A stretch of 12,551 bases of DNA from JANRLJ01 sp034437895 (GTDB taxonomy: Bacteria > Chloroflexota > Anaerolineae > Aggregatilineales > Phototrophicaceae), in the NCBI GenBank assembly GCA_034437895.1, contig DAOTTO010000494.1:1-12551 (forward strand), read 5' to 3'. Below, one piece after another: positions 6,729 through 12,551 of this stretch. Below the pieces are notes generated by a model. It searched no databases. It was not told the DNA's origin and saw only the letters and a list, made by a program, of their open reading frames with translations. Positions within the stretch are counted from its first letter, which is position 1; each line of letters begins with the position of its first letter. The position numbers and the translations under genes were made by a program.

Positions 6729-7487
6729 ATGGCTCGAATCCTCATTCTCGGCTCGGCAGCCGCTGTTAACGATGCCAAGCATGATTACACCCATTTCGTC
6801 TTGATTGGTGAGCGTGACACCCCTGTATTGGTCGATGCGGGTTCAAATCCGTTGGGTAAGCTCAAGGAACGGGGCATAGACGACGAAGCCTTGCAGGATG
6901 TGATCTTGACGCATTTTCATCCCGACCATGTATCGGGCGTACCGAACATGATGATGCACATGTGGCTGCTGGGAAGACAAGCGCCGCTGCGTTTTTATGG
7001 CTTGCATCACTGTATTAACCGTACTGAAGATTTAATGGCGGGTTATGGTTGGCAAGATTGGCCCGGTTTTTTCCCGGTGGCCTTCCATCGTGTGAGTGAA
7101 CGTCCCCGCGCCCCAGTTTTGGAAAACGAGGATTTTAAGATCACGGCATGGCCTGTCGATCATTTTGTGCCGACGATTGGCCTACGAATCGAGAATAAGG
7201 TTACGGGGAATGTGTTGGCGTATAGCTGCGATACCGCGCCCACGCCCTCGCTTTTGGAATTAGCGCATGATGCCGACATCCTCATTCATGAAGCCGCCGG
7301 CCCGCCGCCCGGTCATAGTACAGCGCGACAAGCAGGGGAACTGGCAACTAAAGCCAATGCGAAATCGCTTTATCTGATTCATTATCAGGTCTGGAATACC
7401 GACCCTACGCCGCTGATTCCCGAAGCGCAAGAAACCTATAAAGGGCCGTTGGTGCTGTGCAAAGATTTTGATGAATTTGAGTTTTAG
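6729..7487 (+). CDS. Metallo-beta-lactamase-fold hydrolase, RNase Z-like group
   Basis: A 252-residue cytosolic protein. It has the metal-binding motif T-H-F-H-P-D-H (H62, H64, D66, H67), followed by H145, D168 in 'SCDTAP', 'IHEAAG' (H187, E188), GHSTARQAG (H196) and a terminal H218 in 'LIHYQ'. This pattern fits a two-metal metallo-beta-lactamase fold of the RNase Z / ElaC / phosphodiesterase branch rather than a true lactamase. It is shorter than typical RNase Z (about 300 residues) and I see no obvious exosite arm, so tRNA processing is not assured; a phosphodiesterase or other esterase is equally possible. ATG 6729 is supported by GAGGTGA at 6720-6726. It is followed by a strong hairpin and converges on the minus-strand 70-residue gene. 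Confidence 0.87.
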   Translation: MARILILGSAAAVNDAKHDYTHFVLIGERDTPVLVDAGSNPLGKLKERGIDDEALQDVILTHFHPDHVSGVPNMMMHMWLLGRQAPLRFYGLHHCINRTEDLMAGYGWQDWPGFFPVAFHRVSERPRAPVLENEDFKITAWPVDHFVPTIGLRIENKVTGNVLAYSCDTAPTPSLLELAHDADILIHEAAGPPPGHSTARQAGELATKANAKSLYLIHYQVWNTDPTPLIPEAQETYKGPLVLCKDFDEFEF

Positions 7488-7498
7488 ATACTAAGATT

Positions 7499-7522
7499 CG
7501 GGGCGTAAAGACTTACGCCCCG
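7499..7522. terminator. CGGGGCGTAA / TTACGCCCCG hairpin between convergent genes
   Basis: A perfect 10-base stem (7499-7508 and 7513-7522) with loop AGAC lies 12 bases after the hydrolase stop and 18 bases beyond the stop of the minus-strand gene. Neither side has a proper T-run, so it may be a weak bidirectional terminator or an mRNA 3' stabiliser. It shares the core GGGGCG...TAAAGACT...CGCCCC with the hairpin after lon. Confidence 0.6.
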
Positions 7523-7540
7523 TAATTATTGTTTCGGAGA

Positions 7541-7753
7541 TTAGTTTTTTCTGTGGCTGGCAGGTTTTACTGTGGCATGAAGAAACTGAAAATCATCACG
7601 CGGCGGCATCATATCATGCACTTCCATTACTTCAAACATCATCAGGCCAATTTGCACCAGTGTTCCCACTTCTGGTTTTTCTTCTTGGTTTTTGATGCCG
7701 CCGGGATATTCACCGCCTTGTACAACATAGCTTACTTTGTAAATCATGCTCAT
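7541..7753 (-). CDS. Small conserved-looking protein of unknown function (70 aa)
   Basis: I do not recognise the family. The start is ATG at 7753-7751 (MSMIYKVSYVVQGGEYPGG), with AAAAGG (7768-7763) 9 bases upstream; the frame runs further upstream, but that part overlaps the preceding gene. The protein has no membrane segment or signal peptide. It alternates hydrophobic and polar residues in short strands (YKVSYVV, GTLVQIG, MFEVMEV, FQFLHATVKP) with turns GGEYPGG and PPRDDF, suggesting a small beta barrel. The neighbour is the cyclic-nucleotide-binding-domain gene, whose stop is 19 bases upstream on the same strand, so they form a two-gene operon. Good ribosome site, clean spacing and a protein-like composition argue that it is real. 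Confidence 0.72.
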   Translation of the reverse strand: MSMIYKVSYVVQGGEYPGGIKNQEEKPEVGTLVQIGLMMFEVMEVHDMMPPRDDFQFLHATVKPASHRKN

Positions 7754-7772
7754 AATATTTTGCCTTTTACAA

Positions 7773-8219
7773 CTAGCTGCCTGAAGGGTCAAAATCACGA
7801 TGGCGCAGTTTAAACGATAAATCTTGGGCAATATTCCGCATCATAATGTAGCCGATGGCGGTGTCTCGCTCGCACAGCGCGGTAAATTCGTGATTGGGAA
7901 TGCTGTAGATGGTCGTGCCATTTTCCACCGCCATGACCGAGGCCGAGCGTTTCCCTTGGTCAATGAGGGCCATTTCACCCACGATTTGTCCTTCGCCTAA
8001 ATAGATGGCGGCATAGGTGGTACCGTCGCTATCGCGAACCTGGACTTCAAGCTGGCCTGCACCAACGATATACATTTTGTCACCGGCGCTGCCTTGTTTA
8101 AAAATGACTACGCCCTGATCGTAGTTCTCTTCCTGACTGATGCTGGCGATTTGGTCAATCTGTGCGTTATTTAGCCCACGAAACAGATCAACACGCTTTA
8201 AAATTTGTTTGAGTTCCAT
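7773..8219 (-). CDS. Stand-alone cyclic-nucleotide-binding-domain protein
   Basis: A 148-residue protein consisting of one cNMP-binding (CAP/PKA-type) domain. The beta-roll is recognisable (VVIFKQGSAGDKMYIV at about 37-52), and the phosphate-binding cassette reads VGEMALIDQGKRSASVMA (80-97), with G81, E82 and R91, the residues that contact cyclic nucleotide sugar and phosphate. The C terminus ends shortly after the C-helix region, so there is no helix-turn-helix and it is not a CRP-type transcription factor by itself. Ligand binding is likely but unproven, since some such domains bind nothing. Start ATG 8219 has AAGGGG (8234-8229) 9 bases upstream. It leads a two-gene operon with the 70-residue protein and is divergent from lon. 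Confidence 0.92.
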   Translation of the reverse strand: MELKQILKRVDLFRGLNNAQIDQIASISQEENYDQGVVIFKQGSAGDKMYIVGAGQLEVQVRDSDGTTYAAIYLGEGQIVGEMALIDQGKRSASVMAVENGTTIYSIPNHEFTALCERDTAIGYIMMRNIAQDLSFKLRHRDFDPSGS

Positions 8220-8260
8220 CTTTATGTACCCCTTATTGGGCGATTTGATTGCTCCATAAA

Positions 8261-8289
8261 ATTGTACTGTTATGCTAAACTTTGCACAA
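8261..8289 (-). promoter_or_regulatory. Sigma70-like promoter for the cNMP-domain operon
   Basis: On the minus strand, -35 TTGTGC (8289-8284) and -10 TACAAT (8266-8261) are spaced by exactly 17 bases and point to the ATG at 8219. The predicted start near 8254 gives a leader of roughly 35 bases containing the AAGGGG ribosome site. Confidence 0.68.
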
Positions 8290-8509
8290 TTGGCTTATAT
8301 CTGAGAATAAAGATGACGTTTCTCACGTTGTACTAACGTCGATAAATTGATTGTCTAATAATTTTTTTACTGATTGATGATATATTCGGACTACAATAAG
8401 TAAAATAAGAATTTTATATGCTGGCGCAATCTACTTCCGCGCCAAAGGAAGCAATCTAAACTCGTGAGTCTGTATGAATTACTCCCCAAACAACATCAAG
8501 GACGGCATA
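8290..8509 (+). promoter_or_regulatory. AT-rich upstream region and structured leader of lon
   Basis: The stretch contains ACGTT words at 8316-8320 and 8325-8329 and AACGT at 8335-8339. The outer pair makes an inverted repeat GACGTT/AACGTC (8315-8320 and 8335-8340). AT-rich DNA follows with -10 candidates TATATT (8381-8386) and TACAAT (8392-8397), neither with a convincing -35. The probable leader holds two mutually exclusive hairpins: TGGCGC (8422-8427) with GCGCCA (8439-8444), and CTTCC (8434-8438) with GGAAG (8447-8451). AAAGGAAG at 8444-8451 is also Shine-Dalgarno-like. No CIRCE element was found. Confidence 0.45.
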
Positions 8510-11029
8510 ATGATGACCGATAATGTGGATCACAGTTTTATGCAATGGGTGGCAATTAATGATAAAGCAGTCATCAACAAGTTCAATCTAAATCCGAAAG
8601 AAGAATCGGATGAGACGGATGATGACTTTACCAGCATCCCTTCAGAACTTCCGATTTTGCCGCTGCGGGGATTGGTCGTTTATCCCCAAACCGCTATCCC
8701 GCTGACCGTTGGGCAGCCGCGCAGCATTAAACTGGTCGATGATGTCGTCAATGCCGATCGATTAGTCGGCCTCGTGACTTCAAAAGACCCTGATCTCGAA
8801 ACACCGGGTCCAGACGATGTGTATCAAGTGGGTACATTAGCCTCGATCCACCGCCTTTTCCGAGCGCCAGATGGCACGATTCGGCTGTTAGTGCAGGGCT
8901 TAGCGCGTATCGAGGTAGAAAATTACACGACAACTGAGCCGTATCTGAAGGCAAAAGTTCGCAGCTTGCCAGAGACTGTCGAATCCTCACTTGAAGTTGA
9001 GGCGATGGTGCGGAATGTAGTCGATCAATTTACCCGTCTCGCCGATCTTGTGCCAAATATTCCTAGTGAATTGGTTTCATCCGCGCTCAATGTGGATGAT
9101 CCACTACAATTAGTGTATGCGATCGCGACCTATGTCCGCATCGACATTGATGAAGCGCAAAAACTCCTAGAGTTAGACAGCACCGAGTCTAAACTGCGCC
9201 ATTTGATGGATGTTCTGTCCAAAGAAATCGAGGTGCTGGAGCTTGGGCGTAAAATCCAGACTGAAGCACAGTCTGAGATGGAAAAAACGCAGCGCGAGTA
9301 TTATCTGCGCGAGCAGCTTAAAGCCATCCAACGTGAACTAGGCGAGGCCGATGAGCAGGCGGTTGAGGTAGAAGAATTCCGTAAGAAAATTGCGGAAGCT
9401 GGGATGCCGGAAGAAGCCGAAAAAGAGAGCAAGCGCGAACTGGATCGTCTTTCCAAACTGCCAACGGCGGCGGCTGAATACGGCGTAATACGTACTTATC
9501 TGGATTGGTTGACCAGCCTGCCTTGGTCAAAACGCAGCGAAGATCATCTGGATATTGCCAATGCACGTAAGGTATTGGAAGAAGATCATTATGCGCTGGA
9601 AGACATCAAAGAGCGCATCTTAGAATACTTGGCTGTCCGTAAACTCCGTGCAGAACGTACTGAAGAGTTTGATAATCAAGAAAAAGGGGATACGATCCGG
9701 CGTGATCGCCAAGGCGCGATTTTGTGCTTCGTGGGACCGCCTGGTGTGGGCAAGACTTCGCTCGGCGCGTCGATTGCACGGGCGATGGGGCGCAAGTTTA
9801 TCCGCATGAGTTTGGGCGGCATCCGTGACGAGAGCGAAATTCGCGGTTTCCGCCGCACGTATATTGGTGCGCTACCGGGACGCATTATCCAAACGCTGCG
9901 GCGGGTGGAAACGCGCAATCCGGTCATTATGTTGGATGAAGTCGATAAGTTGGGGCGCGACTTCCGGGGTGATCCAGCCTCTGCGCTCTTGGAAGTGCTT
10001 GATCCTGAGCAAAATGCCGAATTCCGCGATCATTACTTGGATGTGGCCTTCGACCTCAGCGAAGTGCTGTTTATCACCACTGCCAACGAACTCGAACCGA
10101 TCCCCGGCCCGCTGCGTGATCGTATGGAGATTATCCATCTCAGCGGCTACACCGAAATGGAAAAAGCGGCTATTGCTCGGCAGTATCTTGTCCCGCGTCA
10201 AATTCGGGAGAATGGGCTGCGCGTGGCGGAGATTAATTTTACCGATGAGGCACTTTTAGAGATCATCCGTGATTACACCCGTGAAGCCGGTGTGCGGACT
10301 TTGGAACGCGAAATCGGGCGGGCGGCGCGTAAAGTCGTGACCAAAATCGCGGAAGGCCATACCGAACTAGTGGCGATTAATCGTGAGCTGGTGCGCGAAC
10401 TGCTAGGTAAGCCGCGTTATGGCTATCGTGAGGAAATTGAAGAACGCACCGATATGCCGGGTGTGGCGACAGGCTTGGCATGGACTCCGGTGGGTGGCGA
10501 TGTGTTGTTCGTGGAGGCCAGCCGTATGCCCGGCGCGAAGGGCTTCCAACTCACTGGGCAGCTTGGCGAGGTGATGCAAGAAAGTGCGCGTTTAGCCTTA
10601 AGCTACATCCGATCTAAAGCGGCAGCATTAGGTGTTGACCCGACTTTTTATGAAAGCAACGATATTCATCTACATGTTCCGGCGGGGGCTGTTCCTAAAG
10701 ATGGGCCGTCAGCAGGCGTGACGATCACGACGGCATTGGCCTCACTACTTACAGGCCGACCCGTTAAGAGTAATGTAGCGATGACGGGCGAAATTACCCT
10801 GCGCGGACAGGTGCTTCCTGTCGGCGGGATTAAGGATAAAATCCTCGCCGCGCATCGCTTGGGGGTCGATACGGTCATCCTCCCGAAGAAAAACGAGAAT
10901 GATCTGGATGATGTACCGCAGGAAGTTCGCAGTGCTATGCACTTTATTTTGGTCGATCACCTTGAAGAGGTGCTTGAAAATGCCTTGATCGAGATTCCGG
11001 TACTGTCGGGCAGTAGACAGGCGGACTAG
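8510..11029 (+). CDS. lon: ATP-dependent protease La (LonA)
   Basis: An 839-residue cytosolic AAA+ serine protease for damaged and regulatory proteins. Domains in order: an acidic N-terminal extension (about 1-45), the LON substrate-binding domain starting at 'LPILPLRGLVVYPQ', a helical coiled region, AAA+ Walker A GPPGVGKT (409-416, K415), Walker B MLDEVDK (D476, E477), sensor 1 'FITTANELEPIPGPLRDR', and the protease domain with catalytic S734 in KDGPSAG and K777 as the second lysine of GGIKDK. All catalytic elements are intact. I choose ATG 8510 because AAGGA (8498-8502) is 7 bases upstream. An in-frame ATG at 8474 would add 12 residues but has only distant or weak ribosome signals; ATG 8513 is also possible. 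The gene diverges from the cNMP-domain operon and is followed by a hairpin. Confidence 0.97.
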   Translation: MMTDNVDHSFMQWVAINDKAVINKFNLNPKEESDETDDDFTSIPSELPILPLRGLVVYPQTAIPLTVGQPRSIKLVDDVVNADRLVGLVTSKDPDLETPGPDDVYQVGTLASIHRLFRAPDGTIRLLVQGLARIEVENYTTTEPYLKAKVRSLPETVESSLEVEAMVRNVVDQFTRLADLVPNIPSELVSSALNVDDPLQLVYAIATYVRIDIDEAQKLLELDSTESKLRHLMDVLSKEIEVLELGRKIQTEAQSEMEKTQREYYLREQLKAIQRELGEADEQAVEVEEFRKKIAEAGMPEEAEKESKRELDRLSKLPTAAAEYGVIRTYLDWLTSLPWSKRSEDHLDIANARKVLEEDHYALEDIKERILEYLAVRKLRAERTEEFDNQEKGDTIRRDRQGAILCFVGPPGVGKTSLGASIARAMGRKFIRMSLGGIRDESEIRGFRRTYIGALPGRIIQTLRRVETRNPVIMLDEVDKLGRDFRGDPASALLEVLDPEQNAEFRDHYLDVAFDLSEVLFITTANELEPIPGPLRDRMEIIHLSGYTEMEKAAIARQYLVPRQIRENGLRVAEINFTDEALLEIIRDYTREAGVRTLEREIGRAARKVVTKIAEGHTELVAINRELVRELLGKPRYGYREEIEERTDMPGVATGLAWTPVGGDVLFVEASRMPGAKGFQLTGQLGEVMQESARLALSYIRSKAAALGVDPTFYESNDIHLHVPAGAVPKDGPSAGVTITTALASLLTGRPVKSNVAMTGEITLRGQVLPVGGIKDKILAAHRLGVDTVILPKKNENDLDDVPQEVRSAMHFILVDHLEEVLENALIEIPVLSGSRQAD

Positions 11030-11063
11030 AAATCGCTAAACTACGGTCAGATTTGATCGTTTA

Positions 11064-11091
11064 ATAGGGGCGCTAAAGACTGCGCCCCTAT
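11064..11091. terminator. ATAGGGGCGC / GCGCCCCTAT hairpin after lon
   Basis: A perfect 10-base stem (11064-11073 and 11082-11091) with loop TAAAGACT lies 34 bases after the lon stop. It lacks a T-run on the plus strand, so it may be a weak or protein-assisted terminator. Core and loop closely match the hairpin at 7499-7522. Confidence 0.6.
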
Positions 11092-11147
11092 CATGATTTG
11101 ACGGTTACTATTAACCTCAATCTTCAATCCTCATAAGGAGGCTCACT

Positions 11148-11501
11148 TTGACCAAAGTAATGATCGTAGATGATGACCGTACGACAGTTAAGCTGCTGCA
11201 AACACTGCTCGAACTCGATGGCTTTGATGTATCCATCGCGGGGCGCGGTGGTGATGTCATCGAACTCGCCAACAAAGTTGTCCCCGATATCTTCCTGATG
11301 GATTATCACCTGACCGATATGGATGGGGTAGATGTGCTGCGCGATTTACGTGCGGCGGGTAATTTTATGAAAACACCTGTCGTTATGACATCAGGCCTTG
11401 ATGTCGAAGATGAAGTGATGGAAGCTGGGGCGAATGCCTTTCTCGTGAAACCATTTGAGCCAGATGACCTGCCGAAATTGTTTAATAAACTCGTCGGCTA
11501 A
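11148..11501 (+). CDS. Receiver-only response regulator (CheY-like)
   Basis: A 117-residue protein made only of a receiver domain. The acidic pocket is D8-D9-D10, the phospho-acceptor is D52 in 'FLMDYHLTDMDG', the switch T/S is at 81-82 in 'VVMTSG', and the conserved lysine is K101 in 'VKPF'. There is no DNA-binding or enzymatic output domain, so it should act through protein contacts, as CheY or Spo0F do. No histidine kinase is in the window. The start is TTG 11148: AAGGAGG (11135-11141) is perfectly placed 6 bases before it, and the next ATG (11160) would remove the first strand. Upstream are a TTGACG box (11098-11103) with only a poor -10 and a small inverted repeat GGTTA/TAACC (11103-11116). 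Confidence 0.94.
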   Translation: MTKVMIVDDDRTTVKLLQTLLELDGFDVSIAGRGGDVIELANKVVPDIFLMDYHLTDMDGVDVLRDLRAAGNFMKTPVVMTSGLDVEDEVMEAGANAFLVKPFEPDDLPKLFNKLVG

Positions 11502-11525
11502 AATTCACGATTCTTTCAGACTCCT

Positions 11526-11561
11526 AAAGTGCGATTTTTATGATCACGCAAAATCGCCTTT
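11526..11561. terminator. Hairpin between the response regulator and dnaG
   Basis: GCGATTTT (11531-11538) pairs perfectly with AAAATCGC (11550-11557). After a bulged T, AAAG (11526-11529) pairs with CTTT (11558-11561). The loop of 11 bases includes TGATCA. It lies 24 bases after the stop codon; the stem is AT-rich near the loop and the T-run is short, so termination strength is uncertain. Confidence 0.5.
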
Positions 11562-11621
11562 CTTGGATTCATATCAGTCATATCTGTAAGTCTCCTCTAA
11601 CAGAACAAACCACTTCTTCGG

Positions 11622-11650
11622 TTGCGCCTGTTTGATGCCACACGTATAAT
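11622..11650 (+). promoter_or_regulatory. Sigma70-like promoter of dnaG
   Basis: TTGCGC (11622-11627) and a perfect TATAAT (11645-11650) are separated by exactly 17 bases. Transcription should start near 11657, giving a leader of about 26 bases before ATG 11683. Confidence 0.82.
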
Positions 11651-11667
11651 CGACTCTCTAACGTGTG
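11639..11667. promoter_or_regulatory. Inverted repeat CACACGT / ACGTGTG spanning the dnaG -10
   Basis: A perfect 7-base inverted repeat (11639-11645 and 11661-11667) with a 15-base spacer. The left arm ends on the first base of TATAAT and the right arm covers the region just after the expected transcription start. This placement suits a repressor operator; chance is the alternative. Confidence 0.4.
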
Positions 11668-11682
11668 AGGACACAAATCAGT

Positions 11683-12551
11683 ATGTCAGTGGTTGAAGAG
11701 ATTAAATCCCGCTTGGATATTGTGAACTATATCCAACAAACTGTTCCGCTCAAGAAAGCTGGGCGGACTTTTAAGGCGTGCTGCCCATTCCACAACGAAA
11801 AAAGCCCATCTTTTAGCGTCAACCCGGATACACAAAGCTGGAGATGCTTTGGCGCGTGTGCCGAAGGCGGCGATATTTTTACCTTCGCCATGAAACAAAA
11901 TGGCTGGAACTTCAGCGAAGCGTTAGAAGCCCTTGGCAATATGGCGGGGGTGGAAGTTAAAAAAGAAACGCCTGAGCAGCGCCAACGTGGAGAAACCCTC
12001 GATAAGCTGCGTGGATTAATGCAAACCGCCGCTGAAATTTATCATCAGCATCTTGTTGAAGGTAAGACTGATGATACAAAGTCTACTCTATATTATGTCC
12101 AGACCAAGCGCGGCCTAACTAACGGGATTATTCGTCAGTTTCAAATCGGTTATGCGCTCCCCGGCTGGAAAAATATGCTCGATGAGCTAACCCACTTGGG
12201 TTACAGCGAGGCAGAAATTTTAGACGCAGGCATTGCCACTAAAAATGATGAGGGACGGGTTTATGATCGGTTCCGTAATCGGCTGATGATCCCCATCCGC
12301 GATGATCGTGGACGGGTGATTGGCTTTGGTGCGCGGGCGCTTGCTCCTGACGATAACCCTAAATATCTCAATTCTCCCCAAACACCGTTGTTTGATAAAA
12401 GTCGAGTCCTATTCGGCCTTGATATGGCAAAAAACGCCATTCGCGACGGCGAAACGGCTGTAATCGTGGAAGGCTATATGGATGTAATCCAAGCCCATCA
12501 AGCGGGATTTACCAATGTTGTCGCGCAGATGGGTACAGCGATGACCGAAGC
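11683..12551 (+). CDS. dnaG: DNA primase DnaG (N-terminal part, cut by window end)
   Basis: The frame is open from ATG 11683 to the window edge (289 codons plus two bases) and is the primase that makes RNA primers at the replication fork. The N-terminal zinc-binding domain has C34-P-F-H37, then C55-F-G-A-C59. The usual form is C-x2-H then C-x2-C, so one extra residue lies between the last two cysteines. EKSPSFSVNP follows the first half as in other DnaG proteins. The RNA polymerase core contains 'RNRLMIPIRD', 'PKYLNSPQTPLF' and the TOPRIM motif VEGYMD with E263 and D267. GAGG (11667-11670) lies 12 bases before the start, slightly distant. The helicase-interaction domain is outside the window. 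Confidence 0.96.
   Translation, partial: MSVVEEIKSRLDIVNYIQQTVPLKKAGRTFKACCPFHNEKSPSFSVNPDTQSWRCFGACAEGGDIFTFAMKQNGWNFSEALEALGNMAGVEVKKETPEQRQRGETLDKLRGLMQTAAEIYHQHLVEGKTDDTKSTLYYVQTKRGLTNGIIRQFQIGYALPGWKNMLDELTHLGYSEAEILDAGIATKNDEGRVYDRFRNRLMIPIRDDRGRVIGFGARALAPDDNPKYLNSPQTPLFDKSRVLFGLDMAKNAIRDGETAVIVEGYMDVIQAHQAGFTNVVAQMGTAMTE

Noticed and set aside
7529..7813. A 94-codon plus-strand open frame
   Set aside because: It is antisense to the 70-residue protein and the end of the cNMP-domain gene, which have ribosome sites and a promoter on the minus strand.
8220..8509. CIRCE or similar heat-shock operator before lon
   Set aside because: No TTAGCACTC/GAGTGCTAA-type repeat is present; only the ACGTT cluster and leader hairpins were found.
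9825..10259. A 144-codon open frame inside lon
   Set aside because: It is an out-of-frame shadow of the AAA+ domain, rich in C, W and R as expected of a frame-shifted reading.
11569..11586. Tandem TCATATCAG-TCATATCTG as a regulatory iteron
   Set aside because: Only two imperfect 9-base copies, lying well upstream of the dnaG promoter; too little to call an iteron array.
1..12551. CRISPR array, insertion sequence, prophage or toxin-antitoxin module
   Set aside because: No spaced direct-repeat array, transposase, integrase, terminal inverted repeats or target duplication was seen on either strand.

Overview
The window looks like a housekeeping stretch of a bacterial chromosome. It has balanced to moderately GC-rich composition, tight gene packing, Shine-Dalgarno-led genes and sigma70-like promoters. 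The protein flavours point tentatively to Chloroflexota (Anaerolineae-like): a PIP-synthase-type CDP-alcohol phosphatidyltransferase, a DnaG zinc finger with C-x3-C spacing, and repeated GGGGCG/CGCCCC hairpins after genes. This placement is an inference from style, not from a search.

Layout. Positions 1-87 hold the last codons of a probable mazG. A large cytosolic DUF4139-like protein follows (180-2174). It converges on a minus-strand tRNA-Pro(CGG) (2298-2371) across a symmetrical terminator, and the tRNA has a clear promoter. Next is a plus-strand envelope pair: a CDP-alcohol phosphatidyltransferase (2426-3040) and lgt (3043-3969), separated by 2 bases. After two hairpins comes an ABC exporter operon: an ATPase (4140-5084) overlapping a permease (5068-6606). 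The permease is an ABC-2 permease fused to a SpoIIM-like membrane domain, the most unusual protein here. A metallo-beta-lactamase-fold hydrolase (6729-7487) follows behind an intricate hairpin leader.

A minus-strand operon encodes a stand-alone cyclic-nucleotide-binding-domain protein (8219 to 7773) and a 70-residue protein of unknown function (7753 to 7541). It diverges from lon (8510-11029) across a 254 to 290 base regulatory region. Downstream of lon are a receiver-only response regulator with a TTG start (11148-11501) and, behind its own TATAAT promoter, dnaG (11683 to the window end, incomplete).

Themes. Membrane and lipid functions sit together in 2.4-6.6 kb: phospholipid headgroup transfer, lipoprotein lipidation and ABC export. 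Signalling, proteolysis and replication initiation sit in 7.5-12.5 kb. No phage, transposon, CRISPR array or toxin-antitoxin module is visible. The points most worth following up are the ABC-2/SpoIIM fusion, the 70-residue partner of the cNMP-domain protein, the two genes whose -10 box lies in or at the edge of an inverted repeat, and the layered leader of lon.
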